Shown piece after piece: positions 44,282-57,000 of a stretch of DNA of 64,000 nt. Below the pieces are notes generated by a model, which saw only the letters and a program-made list of their open reading frames with translations, ran no database searches and was not told the origin of the DNA. A program made the position numbers and the translations under genes. This DNA comes from Bursaphelenchus xylophilus (Eukaryota; Nematoda; Chromadorea; Rhabditida; Aphelenchoididae), in the NCBI GenBank assembly GCA_904066235.2, contig CAJFCV020000001.1:14007291-14071290 (forward strand), given 5' to 3'. The stretch's first letter is position 1, and every line of letters begins with the position of its first letter.

Positions 44282-46690
44282 TTACTCCTCTCGGACTGGA
44301 GGCTGGAAGGCGGTGAAGTTGAGGTCTTCTCCTTCATTGGCGTCTCCGATAACATGATCCGGAGCATCCGGAGCCGGAGCATCTGTCTGCTCCGGGGCTG
44401 GAGGATCCTCCGCAGGCGCATCCGGAGCCGGAGCATCGGTTTGCTCCGGAGCGGGAACATCTCCGCCTTGCTCCGGAGCAGGGGCATCCGGAGCGGGAAC
44501 ATCTGGAGCAGGAGCATCCGGAGCAGGAGCATGAGGAACGGGAGCACCTCCAGCCGGAGCTGAAGGCTCCTCCGCGTCAGCATCGTGAATCAGCACAATT
44601 TTCCCGGTATGCCCTGGGGCCTCCAACAAACTATGAGCATCAGGAAGATGTTCCAATTGGAATTTACGGCCAACATATGGAGTAATGTGGCCTCCGTTCA
44701 GCAAGCCGATAAGACGCTCAGCAATCCGTTGATAGTCCTAAAAATCATTTATTTTTTGATGAAAATTTTGGAAATTTTGAGGTTTTTTGGTCGGAAAATG
44801 CCTCATTTTTGGTTGAATTTCCGTTAAAAAACCTGGAATTTTCATTTTAAAGTCAAAAATTTGTTTTTACACTAATCAATTTCCTTTGTGATACAAGGAG
44901 ACATTTTATACGATCAACCATGTTTCATCGTATAACATGTCTCCTACCGTGGTTTTTTCTTTTTTCAAAATTAAAAATTCGCATCTGGCTTGTAATGATG
45001 AATAAAAACCTTTTTTTTAAATCTAAGTGTCTTTCTCCAGTTACTCACCTCAACATTGGTGTCATCAGTGTAAAGTCCAATAATGGCCGCCTCCTTAACA
45101 ATGGCGTCATCGGGGTTGATCTCGACATTGCCTCTGTTTCCAACAACTACAACTCTTCCATTTCTGGCGAGCAATCGGAGGTCGTTGGACAGATTTACAT
45201 TCCCCAACATCTCAAGGATAATATCGAAACCTGAAAAATTATTGGTATTTTTTTACTGCAGAATAAAATTTTGGCCACAAAAAAATCGATTTTTCCACAT
45301 TGAATTCGCGAAGATACCGCCAAAAAGTGTTTTTTTCTCTGACCGTTACCTTGTGGGAACTCGGCTTGAATCCGGTCCACGTATCCGGCCTCGTTGTGAT
45401 TCCAGGTCCTCTCGCAAGAGCCGACAGTTTTGGCCAGTTGATCGCCGGCCTCGCTTCCCGCCGTCCCGAACACTCGCAGGCCATGGGTCTTGGCCAATTG
45501 GCACGCGGCGAGGCCAACGCCGCCCGAGGCGCCGTGAACAAGGACGCTTTGGCCGGCCTGCGCGTGGGCTTTGATGAAGAGGGCGCGGTAAGCGGCGAAG
45601 AAGGCGATGCCGAGGGTGGCGCCTTGAGCGAAACTGATTCCTAAAAAGTATATTATCAGTATGTTGGGAAAATAATGAGGACGATGACGCTGCGCCTATT
45701 GCCTCGCTGAAATGAAAAAATATTTGCTTTTGCCGCGATACAATTTATTTTCCGGCGATGCGATTTTCAGAGTGCTCATTATTTTCCCCACAGACTGATT
45801 GCTTCCGCACAATGCATTTCGAGCCTTTCCCAGGCTTGTCGCTAACGCAAAATGTCAATTCTTGACACAAATTTGTCTGTGACTTACTAGATGGCAATGG
45901 GAAGACAAAGTTGGAATCAACGGCGACCTGATCAGCATTGGCTCCATTGTTGCTGGAGACGAAGAAAACCCGGTCCCCGGGATGGAAAGAGGACACTCCT
46001 GGGCTGACCTGAAAAATTTTAGTATCAACAGAAAATCTACCAATACGAGCGGTAACTCAAAAAAAGGTCGTAGATTTATTTACCTGCTCAACAACTCCAG
46101 CGCCATCACGGCCAAGAATAATTGGGAGTTGTGGGATGTTCGGGACGTGGCCTGCACGGATCAAGGCGTCCACACGGTTGACACTTGAGGCTTTCACTCT
46201 GATCAGCACCTGAAAAATCCAAGAAAAGTAATATAAATTTGGCCCTTTTTTAAAATTTCAAAATATTTTTTTTTTCAAATTTTTTAGCAAGTGCGACGCT
46301 CAAATTTCCTCTAAATTTTGTACACATTCGAGCATAGCCCACATATCAATCTCTGAAAGTTTCAGCATTTGCTTTCCATAAGAAGCCGGGATATTCAACG
46401 ATCTTTGCCGCCGAGAGAGTACGCGAAACGCGGAGAGTGGTCAGACAAAAACACTTTTTGGCCCTAGCTTTGCCAGTTTCGTACGGAAAAAATTGATTTT
46501 TGTGGAAACATTACCCTCTACAGTAGAAATAATTATGAAACTTTTCATATCAAAATTCGCAAAAAGAGTGTCCAAATTTTTGCCAAATTTCGAAAAAAAT
46601 TACCTGATTTTCTCCCAACGGAGGAGTTGGGACTTGTTCGACCAAAATTGCCCCAGGGCCTCCATGATTTCTCAGCAATCCGGCTCTCAT
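44282..46690 (-). CDS. Zeta-crystallin-type NADPH:quinone reductase with C-terminal tail (420 aa)
   Basis: Medium-chain dehydrogenase/reductase family; such enzymes reduce quinones with NADPH in the cytosol. Minus-strand exons at 46690-46604, 46209-46084, 46008-45888, 45640-45350, 45230-45049 and 44737-44282 join in phase. Seen: N-terminal [20 protein letters not shown], catalytic-domain [11 protein letters not shown], the nucleotide-binding GASGGVG (~148-154), and a C-terminal [15 protein letters not shown]...GHTGKIVL ending at ~320. This covers the usual ~330-residue enzyme. A further ~99 residues rich in Ala, Pro, Asp and Glu ([14 protein letters not shown] repeats) form an unusual acidic tail in the same exon. 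An acceptor-like TTTTAG lies 14 nt before the ATG, so trans-splicing is possible. The gene is divergent from the S6 gene. Confidence 0.88.
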
Positions 46691-46821
46691 TTTGTTTCTT
46701 CACCTAAAACAATGTAAAAAATTTGAAAAACATCGAGAAAAATCAAATATTTCGAAGCCAATTGAATCATAATCAACAAAAAAGCCCTAAAAATGTCTTG
46801 TATCGTAAAACTGATAACATT

Positions 46822-47037
46822 TCATTGTTTTTTTTCACTTGTTTTTCCTCGAAAATCGAAGAAAGCCGGGCGAAACTTGAAACTCAAATAAAGGCGGCCG
46901 TAAATAAACGGGTTCGGCCGCTTGATCCGCCCATCTGGAACATAAACAACAGTTGGCCGAGGGATATTCTCATCACCTGCCCTCCAGGTTTTTGGCAGAT
47001 CTCTTGACGGATTTGTGTTCCGATCGCCGTGAATCAT
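46822..47037 (-). CDS. Uncharacterised 71-codon open frame upstream of the reductase
   Basis: A minus-strand frame with mixed, non-repetitive composition (DLPKTWRAGDENIPRPTVVY...), just upstream of the quinone reductase start. I do not recognise it. It could be a small gene, an alternative first exon or chance. The basic N-terminal half and lack of low complexity make it worth keeping. Confidence 0.3.
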   Translation of the reverse strand: MIHGDRNTNPSRDLPKTWRAGDENIPRPTVVYVPDGRIKRPNPFIYGRLYLSFKFRPAFFDFRGKTSEKKQ

Positions 47038-47144
47038 ATAACAAATGACTTTTCGGAGTGGTAAACACGATCAAAATGATGTAAGCGAGGGAAAAAGAGG
47101 TTATAAAAATACATGGAGGTGTTTACGGTTATTTTTAGACAAGA

Positions 47145-47460
47145 TTAAAGATTTTGGACAAGAAAATTTTAATTTTTTTCAGATTGAGATTTTTTGAAAA
47201 CTTTTGAAGGATAATAGCTTTAAATTTGCCTAAAGGCGTTTTAAGCAAGATTAGATACGGTTTTGATGAAATTTTTTAAATTTTTTTTGAATTTTATTCA
47301 AATTGAAATTTTTTGAAAAACGTGGATAAAAAATCGCTTTAAATTTTCCGAAGGGTGTTTTTAGAGAAGATTAAAGATGTTTAGAGATCAACTTTTCAAT
47401 TTTTTTGAGGAAAAATTTTTTCGGAAATTTTTTTTCAAATTGAGATTTTTTTGGAAAAAA
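47145..47460. repeat. Diverged ~125-bp tandem repeats
   Basis: About three imperfect copies containing AAGATTAAAGAT, long T/A runs and TTCAAATTGAGATTTTTTG, in the divergent intergenic region (47040-47993). Nothing else is recognised in that interval, which should contain the S6 promoter. Confidence 0.6.
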
Positions 47461-47993
47461 CTTGCTAAAAAACAATGGAATGGTCCTCAACTTCCTTTCA
47501 CAGAAAAACATTAAAAAATCGACGCAAAAAATTGTTGATATCTCAAAAATTTTTTACTGATATCACATTTGCTTTTTGATGCCTTACCTCTTCGGAAACT
47601 TTATCTCAAAAAGAAAAAAAGACAAGTCTGGGTAAACAAGCAAGTACGTAAAAACAAAAAGACATACAAATCAGTCTGTTTTGGTATGTTTTTGATTTGC
47701 AAAACACACAAATATCGTCATCATTCTTAAAAAAATAAAAAAAAATAATATTGCACTTGATTTATTTTAATTTTTGTCTTTTTTGTTTGTTAACTACAGC
47801 TAAAATCCGTATTATTTCATCACTACATGCCCCATGAAGCAGTCTGGGACCGTTTTTAACCTCTTCCAGTCATCTTTAAAAAATCCAATGTTTTTGTGGC
47901 ACTTCGTCACAAAAGTCAATAATTGACATTCCGCCACAAAAAAATTTGCAAAATCTCGAACGAAATTTTGTTCGTGATCTCAACAGCAGCAAG

Positions 47994-48630
47994 ATGCCGC
48001 TCTATGAGGTAACAATGATCCCAAAATCCATGGCCAAGGTGAGATCTCTACATTATTTTAGATATCAGTTGATCTGATTCGTATTTTTTTGATATTATAC
48101 TTGATAAACTTGCAGCCGGACCTGGTGAATGCTATAAAACGAGTTGCAGTCACAATGTTGGATAAAGGCGCAGTGATTGACAGCATGGAGAGTCTGGGAC
48201 ATCGAGATTTGCCGTTCAGAAGGAATTCAAAGTTGCTGAAGGAGCCAAATTATTCGACAAAGTGAGTATTCATTTTTTTGTCTAAATTTAGGTCTTGGAG
48301 ACGCTTTACACCTCATGGCTTTTCGTTTTCAGCATGTTTCTATTCAACACATACATGCCAATCAAGACCATGCACGATGTGATCGAGGTCCTCAAGAACG
48401 ACAAAGACCTGCTCCGAATTTTCGCCGTTTCCGAACATGATATTCCAAAACAACCTGAGCAATGCACACTTCATGAGTTCCTCAAACCTCCAGCTTACCG
48501 AAAAACAGTCCAAGAGCTGAGGGAGAACCAGAGATTAGGGCATTTCCCGAGAATGAGGTTGTTCAAGAGGGTTGAACGAGAATGGAAAGCAATTCCGAAG
48601 AGTTACCCTATTCCTCCACCTCGAAAATAA
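47994..48630 (+). CDS. mrps-6: Mitochondrial ribosomal protein S6 (bS6m), 162 aa
   Basis: Component of the mitochondrial small ribosomal subunit. Exons 47994-48038, 48116-48261 and 48333-48630 join in phase. The N-terminus MPLYEVTMIPKSMAKPDL is the typical S6 opening strand and helix; GAVIDSMESLGHRDLPF matches the conserved S6 central loop. The C-terminal ~90 residues form the longer extension seen in metazoan mitochondrial S6. It is the first of four same-strand genes and lies 162 bp before CHMP6, a spacing typical of nematode operons. Symbol follows nematode usage. Confidence 0.88.
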
Positions 48631-48784
48631 TCTTGTTTACATTGTTTTAGCCTTTTAGGTTGTTATAAAGCTATTTTTCATAAAATCCTCTTCTTTCTTG
48701 GACAATTTGACAGGTTTGACCCTGGTGTTATTTTAGACCTCATGACTAATATTATTTTTGATTTTTTGAGCAAAAATTTTATAT

Positions 48785-48792
48785 TATTTTAG
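48785..48792 (+). promoter_or_regulatory. Candidate trans-splice acceptor before CHMP6
   Basis: TATTTTAG ends directly at the CHMP6 ATG, so the AG is adjacent to the start codon. With no promoter-sized gap after the S6 gene, this fits SL-leader addition to a downstream operon gene. Inference only. Confidence 0.5.
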
Positions 48793-49564
48793 ATGGGAGG
48801 TGTCTTTTCGAAAAAAGAGAAGAGTAATGTCTCGGATATACAGAGGAACATCTTGGTAGGTCGTCAAATTGTTTTCAGATAATGATTTTTCTTTTCAGCA
48901 GTTGAAATTAGGTAGAGATCAATGCAAAAGGCGGATAAAAGCCTTCAACAACCAGCTAGATCAACATAAAGAGATGGCCAAAGAGCTGTTGAAGAATGGG
49001 CGAAAAGAGTAAGGTCTTTACTATTTGTCTTTTCGGTTTTTAGACAAATTTTGGACCTTATCCATGATCAAATTTAAACTTCTCTATTTTCAGTCGAGCA
49101 CTCTTGATGTTGAAGAGAAAACGTTTTGTGGAGACTCAGATGGCCCGAGTAGAAGCCCAACTGGACAAATTGGAGCAAGTGATAGCCGATGTTGAGCACG
49201 CACAGATGAATAACATGATCCTTGCGAGTCTGGAGAAGGGCCGAGATGCTCTGACTGAAATTAATAAGGTAAATTTACCCTCTCCTTCATTTTGCTTGTT
49301 CTTTAGGCATATCCGATCGAGCTTGCACAAAAGATTCTTGAAGATTCGGAGGAGGCAGCGGAATATCAGCAAGAAATCACTGAAATGTTATCAGGTCAAC
49401 TAAACGAAATTGATCTGGAGGATGTGGAGAAAGAATTTGATGAACTAATTCATGTTGAACTACCCGACGTACCCGAGACAGAGTTCGAGGAAGCCAAAGA
49501 GAAAGCTGGAATCAAGAAAAAGACGGCCGAAAAGCGAGAAAGAGTTGCTTTGGAGGCTTCATGA
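48793..49564 (+). CDS. vps-20: CHMP6/VPS20 ESCRT-III subunit (201 aa)
   Basis: Exons 48793-48855, 48899-49008, 49094-49268 and 49307-49564, in phase. ESCRT-III nucleating subunit that links ESCRT-II to CHMP4 polymers at endosomes. Seen: an N-terminal MGG myristoylation signal, a basic first helix pair (QLKLGRDQCKRRIKAFNNQL; KRKRFVETQMARVEAQLDKL), the EHAQMNN segment, and an acidic C-terminal half (EIDLEDVEKEFDEL) with a terminal ELPDVPETEFEEA segment consistent with a MIM. Length matches the family. It is the second gene of the plus-strand cluster. Confidence 0.93.
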
Positions 49565-49770
49565 TGGATAATATAAATTATATCAAAATTTCCCCTTAAT
49601 GCTATCGGAAATAACCTCAAAAGTTGTATATTGGCTATTCGTAACCTATGTGATATACCAAGTATATGTAAATTTTAGTATTAGACATAAATTATATTGT
49701 TATAGACATCTGTTTGAGTTGATGGTAGAAATACCATTTTTATTGACGGAACACGCTGTTTTTGATGTGA

Positions 49771-49778
49771 AATTTTAG
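49771..49778 (+). promoter_or_regulatory. Candidate trans-splice acceptor before XPA
   Basis: AATTTTAG four nucleotides before the XPA ATG, after a 218-bp spacer from CHMP6. It has the form of a splice acceptor with no upstream exon, as expected for a spliced leader site. Confidence 0.5.
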
Positions 49779-49782
49779 GAGA

Positions 49783-50749
49783 ATGAAGAAGAGAAGCTCC
49801 CAGGACTCTGTTCCGATTGTTGAGAAGCTTTATAAGTGAGTTGTTATACATTTTTTGCGGTGTTGGATATAATTTTAGGTAAAAATTGGATTTTTTTTTG
49901 TTTTCTTTCCAGGAAAAATCAAGAAGATTATGAGAAATGTGGAGGATTTGAAGAGGATGATGATGCGGAAGAAGAGAGAAGAAAAGAAATAACGGAAAAT
50001 GCGCAGAAACGTACGTTTTTTATATTGTTTTACCTTCAAGTTTTAGGTCGCGATCTTTTGGCCAAAAACAATGAAAAGCCGGATCTTTGCATCGAATGCA
50101 ATAAGACACTGGGTCCAGCGTACCTCTGGGACATCTATAGTCACCCTGTTTGTGATTTGTGCAAGTAAGAAAAAAGTTTTTGGATCAATTTATCTTATCC
50201 TTTAGGGACATGAAAAACAAGCATCTGGTGATCTCCAGAACTGAAGCCAAAAAGCGCTACGCTTTGAAGGACGAAGATCTTGACCATAGGAAGCCAGTGT
50301 TGAGGTATCAAGCCAAGAAGAACCCACATAACCCACGTTATGGCGACATGAAGTTGTACTTGCTGTCTCAGGTGGAAGAACGTGCAAAACAAGTGCATGG
50401 ATCGTTGGAACAAGTCCAATTGACGAAGGATGAGAGGAGAGAGAAGCGAGAAGCCCAGGCGAACAAAAGGTTTGAGAATCGGATCAAGGCCATGAGAAGA
50501 GAGGCGAGTTTTTCGATTTTTTTGATGTTACACTTGGAAAATTTTGTTCATGACTTAAAATTTTGTTCGATTTTTGGCAAAATTAGGGCTGTAATAATAG
50601 AATACGGTTTGCAGATGCGGCCAGACGTTGTTTTGTCCAACAACGAGATCCATGAACATGAGTATGGCCCGGAAGAATCGGATGGAACAGGGAATTTTTG
50701 GATGATCTGTAAAACCTGTGAATATAAGAATGAATACGAACGTTTGTAG
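49783..50749 (+). CDS. xpa-1: XPA nucleotide excision repair protein (233 aa)
   Basis: XPA verifies DNA damage and scaffolds the repair bubble with RPA, TFIIH and ERCC1-XPF. Exons 49783-49835, 49913-50010, 50047-50164, 50206-50503 and 50615-50749. Seen: acidic stretch EEDDDAEEERRKE; zinc finger CIEC-x17-CDLC (~65-89), exactly XPA spacing; KTEAKKRYALKD-type and KKNPHNPRYGDMKLYL DNA-binding segments; and a C-terminal HEHEYGPEE and CKTC region. The last intron (50504-50614) uses a GC donor (GAG|GCGAGT) and a TTTGCAG acceptor. It is 111 nt and open, so retention would add 37 residues in frame. The spliced form aligns to XPA without a gap and is preferred. Confidence 0.92.
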
Positions 50750-51024
50750 ATGTTGATTGTGTCAAATATTCCCTCTCGGTGTTGTTTAACTTATTTCGAT
50801 TGTTATCTCGGTTCACATTGAGCTTTACCTCACCGATCTTACACTTGTAATATTGATCATGTTGAACATGTGGAAAGTTTCTATATGTATCTTAAACATT
50901 GTAAATATATATATAAAAAGGTGTGAAATTATATGAATTTTTAATAGAGAGTTAGTTTCATTCGAAAAATACTTTGTAAATTGTGGTTTGAAACATTTTT
51001 GTCAAGTGTAAGGTAGTGGTTTTA

Positions 51025-54000
51025 ATGGCGGAATCCGCTGATGGTGCGGTCCGAAAACTCCGCTCAGATGTGGCGAGGCAAATCTCAACGGGCCAAGTGA
51101 TTGTTTCGTTGATGGGAGCCTGCAGGGAATTGATTGACAACGCCTTGGATGCAGGCGCTTCAACTGTTGGTAGGTGAAGATGATTTTTGTCTAAATTGGG
51201 TTGAAATAAGGTGTGCAGGCGTCGTAAAATAGGATGAAAATTGTGTCTGAAGTCTGTAGAGTTTCGGAGAGGCAAAATTTTCGAAAAACGGGAGAAAAAA
51301 ATTTGGAGTTGGATAAGGGGGGACCAAGGCAAGAAATTTTCAAAAATTTTTCGGGTGGGGTTGATTTTTTTTTTCTAACTCTCACTGGATCATTAGTGGA
51401 CAGTATCATACCTGAATCGAAAGTTCTTACTTTTAGTTTGCTTTGAAATTGCTGAAAATTGTCTCTTTTTTCCAGAAGTCCGTCTCAAAGAGCACGGTGC
51501 GGATGCGTTGGAAGTCAGTGATAATGGCCATGGAATTTCGTCGGAAAATTTTTCATCCCTCGGAAAACCTCATGCAACCTCCAAACTCACCGATTTCAAC
51601 GACTTCAACAGTCTTTTGACTTTTGGATTCCGAGGCGAAGCACTAAATGCACTGTGCGCTCTGGGGTAAGAGATTTTTTTAATTTTTTTTCGGTTTTTAG
51701 GTCCGAAATTGTGGAAAATGAAATCAAATAGGATTACAAGACCCTGCAAAAAATGTATTTTCTCGGTTTCAGCAATGTTACAATCACCACGCGCCATAAA
51801 TTGGCCAAATTGGGCACTAAATTAACATTCTCCCCGACTGGCGAAATTTTCTCGCAAACCGTCGCAACTCGACCAATAGGCACTACAGTTTGTGTGGAGA
51901 AGCTGTTCCACGCATTGCCGGTGAGACGAAAAGAATTTGTGAAGAATGCGAAGCGAGAAATGCATCGGTTGTTGGGCGCAGTTCAAGCATTCGCATTGTC
52001 CAGAACGGATGTCCGATTCACGGTGAGCAATGGAAACGGAGTGTAAGTTAAGCTGGCAGTTGAGAAAAGACTTTTTTCTTGAAAAAAATTTCGAATCAAA
52101 AAAAATTTTTTTTTCAAAAAATTGCCGAAAAATTTCAAATTTTGATTTTTATTGTGTCATTACACGGTAAATAGTTCTGTTATAGCACTGTAGAATCGGT
52201 TTTAGAGCCTATTCTTAACTTTTCGATTTTTTTTCACTCCTGCACAGTGCATTTTCTTGTCTTGTAATTGATTGCACTGTGCGATGACAACTGCAAAAAA
52301 GTTGTTCAATATCTCGGTTGCCACTGCACACCAAGAGCTAAAATTTTCGCTATTTAATTAGCGGCCCATATAGACTCTTTTTGCAAGACTTGAAGGAAAT
52401 CGGAAGGTTACACTTGGCGCACTTGCCTTTGTGTCTACTACAATATAATGAAAAATAACGCCAGCCAAGGTGCGCCTTATGAGTGTGTATTTCAAATTCA
52501 AGACAAGCTCATAGTTAAAATCAAGGCGGCCTGGAAATGATCACTTGTTTCTCATCACAAAAATCCACAGGATGAAAATGAGCGACACCGCCACGGAGGT
52601 CATTACATATGCCTGAAATTGGCAAAGAATCGAGGGTATAGCTTTGGGGAGGCTCAAACTTACAAAGCAGACGACAAGAAGGGTGATTCGTGGTTGGGGC
52701 AGGCCTGCAACTCCATAAAGAACCGTTTCAACCACGCCCAGCAAACTGGTGAAGGCATATCCGGACATAAACTGGAAAAGAAAATTTAGTTGGGGAAATT
52801 AGAGGGATAAAGAAGAAAAAATAGGTGTTGAAGAGTTGATTCCGAGAGAATACAGTGGCGGACCTGATACAGTGGCAAAAAACCTATAATTTTGCATCCG
52901 GGAAGTACCAAAAAATGTAGCAAAATACCTCCCTCTCCAAGTGAAAAAACTCCGATTTCAAAATCGCGCCCGCCCTTTTTGTGAGGGCCCTTCAAACGGA
53001 GTTTTTTCACTTGAAGAGGGAGGTATTTTGCCACATTTTTTGATACTTCCCGGATGCAAAATGGTACGTTTTTTGCCACTGGATCAGGTCCGGCAGGTAT
53101 GTTGTCAATTGGGAAAGTTGGCAATTGGGAAAAGATACAATTGGGGAAACTGAGAAATATTTTTCTTCTTGCATGTACAGTGCCGGACTTGATCCAGTGG
53201 CAAAAAAATCTACTATTTTGCATCCGGGAAGTATCAAAAAATGTGGCAAAGTGCCTCCCTCTCCAACTAAAAAACTCTGTTTTGAAGGGCCTTTGCAAAA
53301 AGAGACCCTTCGAAATCGGAGTTTTTTCACGTAGTAAGGAAGTATTTTGCCACATTTTCTGATACCTCCCGGTTGCAAAATGGTACGTTTTTTGCCACTG
53401 GATCAGATCCGGCACTGTAAGTTTTCGAAATGAGGATAATCGATGGCGTTGATTTCAAAAATCATATTCATTTTTTTTGATCGTTACTTTTTTCTTAAAT
53501 AGTGTTGTAAAGTAGTAATTTATCGATTTTTTTCACAAAAATGCCCGATTCAGGGTTTTTTTCGATGGTGCTGATTTCAAATCACGAAAAATGAATGTCA
53601 CTTTTGAAATCAGCACCATCGAAGACCCCTGAATCGAGTATTTGTAAGAAAAAAATCGAAAAATTACTATTTTACAGTACCGCTTAAAAAAAGTAACGAT
53701 CAAAAAAATCAATATGATTTTTGAAATCAACGCCATCAATTATCCTAATTTCGAAACTTACCTACAAGAAAAATAATATTTCTCAGTTTCCCCAATTGTC
53801 TCTTTCCCCAGCTGTCAACTTCCCCAATTGACAACGTTCCTATTCTCTCATAATCAACCTTCCCAACCGTCGCTCCGCCGGAGAGAAAAAACCCACCACA
53901 AACGGCGGAATCCTATCCTTCATCCTGACGGAGGAGTACATAAAGTGGATAAAGATCAGTAGAATGGTCGAAATGCACGTGAAACTGAATGCCACCACGA

Positions 54001-57000
54001 TTTTCACATCCGACTGCCAGTCATAGAGGAAGAGGACCAGAGTTATGGGGACTAGACGGGTTTGCTGAAACAAAAAAATGTTAGACTAGGCGTAAGCTGG
54101 GCCTGAGTGGCTGAACTGAAGTTTGAAGCCCGGCTTGGTTTTCGGAGCGGAATTTTTGTTTGATCTGTGTCCAAAAACGTCTCCAAATGCATCCAGCAGA
54201 CATTTTTAATGCTTCCGCATGCCTTCTTTTAGTGATGAGCATGCGGAAGCATTGAGAATGTCTCCTGGATGCATTTGGGAACGTTTTTGAACACTGCACT
54301 CAAACTTTTGTGTTGCAGGTGGACAGTTTTTCTTTTTTGGTCAGAAACAAGGGAGTAGAACCTCCATTTTCTGGCCCGTTCAAAAAAAAACAGCTTTTTT
54401 TTGTATTTTCCGGGCTGCGCCCGAGGAGTCTTCCTTCTTGGCCAAAAAATGTTCGGGAACCTGGAATTTTAAGGGCAGAATGAAGGGATGTAATGTTTTT
54501 GACTTGTCTGCCATCTCATATGGGGTGAAAAATTTGAGGACTAGCCAAAAGCGAGTTTTTAGTGAAGGCTCGGGCGCAGCTCGGAAAAAATTTTTTTTTG
54601 TGGCGGGGCAAGAAGTGAGCTTTTGGCTTTTTAACTGGGTGAAGGCTTTGCCTGAAAGTGAAGAAAAAGTTTGAGGGCTAGCCAAAAAACAGTTTTGAAT
54701 CAAGGCTCGGGCGCAGTTCGGAAAAAATTTTTTTGGAATGAGCCAGACAAGTAAGCCAACAAGCAGTTTTTTTTCGAGTAGTTTAGAGAAGGCATAACTT
54801 ACAAAAATAAACTGGCTGAGAAACGACTGAATCCGCAGTCGCATCGTGCCCGGCCTGGCATGGACCGGCGGCATTGTCCGCGCCGTGCGCTCACTCTTCT
54901 CGACGTTGGCCTTTTTGCCCTTTCTGCTTCTGGCGGAACTCCGCTGACTCCGTTTCGAACCGTTCTTCATTTTTGATATCCAACGGAATTGCGAGAAAAA
55001 AAAATTCTTGAAAATTTTTTCGAAATTTTTTTTCAAATTTCGAATTAAAATTTTCGGTTTCAGAAAATCCTTTCAAATTCTCAACTCGCCTGGCAATAAT
55101 TCGCCCGTAATGCAGGTGATGACCTCGCTTTTTGGGGCTTCGGTGTCCAAAAAATCTCTGATTCCGATCAAATCGGCCGAACCGGATGAGAAATGCCTCG
55201 AAATTTACGAACTGCCCAATGACGAGGCGGTGAAAAAGGAATGCGAACAGATCACGCTGACTGGCTATGTGAGCAATTGTGAGGCTGGTAGGTCATTTGT
55301 AATGACGATTTGAGGTCATCGAAAGAAAAATTTTGAATTTTGCTCAATTTTTTTTTTTTTTTTTTTTTTTTGAGTTTTGCTCGATTTTTTTGGATTTTTC
55401 CTTTGTTTTTTTAAATTTTTTGATTAAAAAAGCAAATATATCACGTTTTTATAGGAAATGGACGGCATGTAAGCGATCGACAATTTGTCTTTATTAATAA
55501 ACGACCAGTCGATCATGCCAAAGTAAGTGAATAAAAAAGTGCTCTCGATTTTGTTCAAATTTTGCATGGATACTCTAAATAGACCGTATATTAATCCCTG
55601 AAAATTTTGTCTCACCCTTTGCATCCACAGCCGAGATATTAGGCAATCTTTTTTTTCGAGAGAGCACGCTAAATGAGGAGAGACTGTCAGAGAAAAACGA
55701 CTAGCTTTTTTGGCTATGTCTTCGCGAATTTTGCTTGGAAAAAATGATTTTTTATTAGAATATTGTACTCCCCATATGTAACTGACTTTGTTTTAGTTGA
55801 AGCCAAAAATTTGAAAAAAAAATTTTTTTTGGGAATTTTTCGAACTTTTTTTGAAATTTTGGGCTTCAATAAACCAAGATTTGGTACATGTCTGGAGCAT
55901 AATTTTTCTACAAAAAATCTATTTTTTCCGAGCAAAATTCGCGAAGACATATCCAAAAAAATAGTTTTTCTCTGACTGTCTCTCCTCGTTTTGCGTGCTC
56001 TCTCTCTAAAAAAAGATTGCTTAATATCTCGGCTGTGGGTGCAAAGCGTGAGACAAAATTTTCTGAGATTAATATGTGGTCTATTGAGAGTATTTATCCA
56101 ACGTTTGAAGAAAATCGGAGGGTGTTGTTTTGGGGTACCCCAGATTTTTTTTGATTTTGAGATTTTTAGAAAAATTTTTTATTTTTTTTTTGCTTTTTTA
56201 TATTTTTTGAATGTTAATTTATTTTTTATATTTTTTAGCTCTGCAAAATTGCCAACGAGCTGTACAACGTCTTCAACAAGAATTCCTACTGTATTTTAGT
56301 CCTCTTTATCGAAGTTGATCCATGTGAGTTCAACGTAAAATTATTTATGTTTTTCCAGCCCAACTGGACGTGAATGTCACCCCGGACAAGAGGATTGTCT
56401 ACTTGCGGAATGAGAAGGAGCTTTATGCCAAATTCCGAGCCTCTTTGTTGGCCACGTTCGAAAGTGTGGCGGGAAAAAATACGGTGGCCAGAGAGACGTT
56501 GCCCACACAGAGCCAGATGTTCACCGCGAAGGATTGTGAGTCGAAATTTGATGTGTAAACAAAAAAATGAAAAAAAAAATTTTTTTTGGTCGAAAAAATT
56601 TTTTGGTCGAAAAAAAATTTTGGTCGAAAAAAATTTTGATCAAAAAAATTTTTTGGTCGAAAAAAAATTTTTGGTCGAAAAAGAAATTTTGGTCGAAAAA
56701 AAAATTTGGTCGAAAAAAATTTTTGGTCGAAAAAAATTTTGGTCGAAAAATTTTTTTTGATCAAAAAAGCTTGTAAATATACATTTCCTTATTTTTTTAC
56801 CTCACATTTTGCATAAATCATTGGAATTTTTTGCCAAAAAATTTCCAAATTTCCCATTTTTCCAATAATTTTTTTTTCAACTTTTAGTCCCCGCCAATGA
56901 CAGTAGAACCGATGACTACGACCTGTATGGATCGCCCGCCTCTTCACCACGCCCAGAACCCGTCAATATCTCGGGAATGTTGAGGAATGAACGGGAGGAG

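Noticed and set aside
44203..44583. Alternative frames (Leu/Arg/Met-rich minus; Ser/Arg-rich plus) over the reductase tail
   Set aside because: Shadows of the Pro/Ala/Asp repeat. The frame continuous with the enzyme is preferred.
50504..50614. XPA read straight through 50504-50614 as one exon
   Set aside because: It would insert 37 hydrophobic, AT-rich residues at a point where XPA proteins have none. A GC-AG intron gives a gap-free match.
56374..56776. Lys/Phe-rich open frames around 56.4-56.8 kb on both strands
   Set aside because: They are read from the TTTTGGTCGAAAAA tandem repeat in a PMS2 intron.
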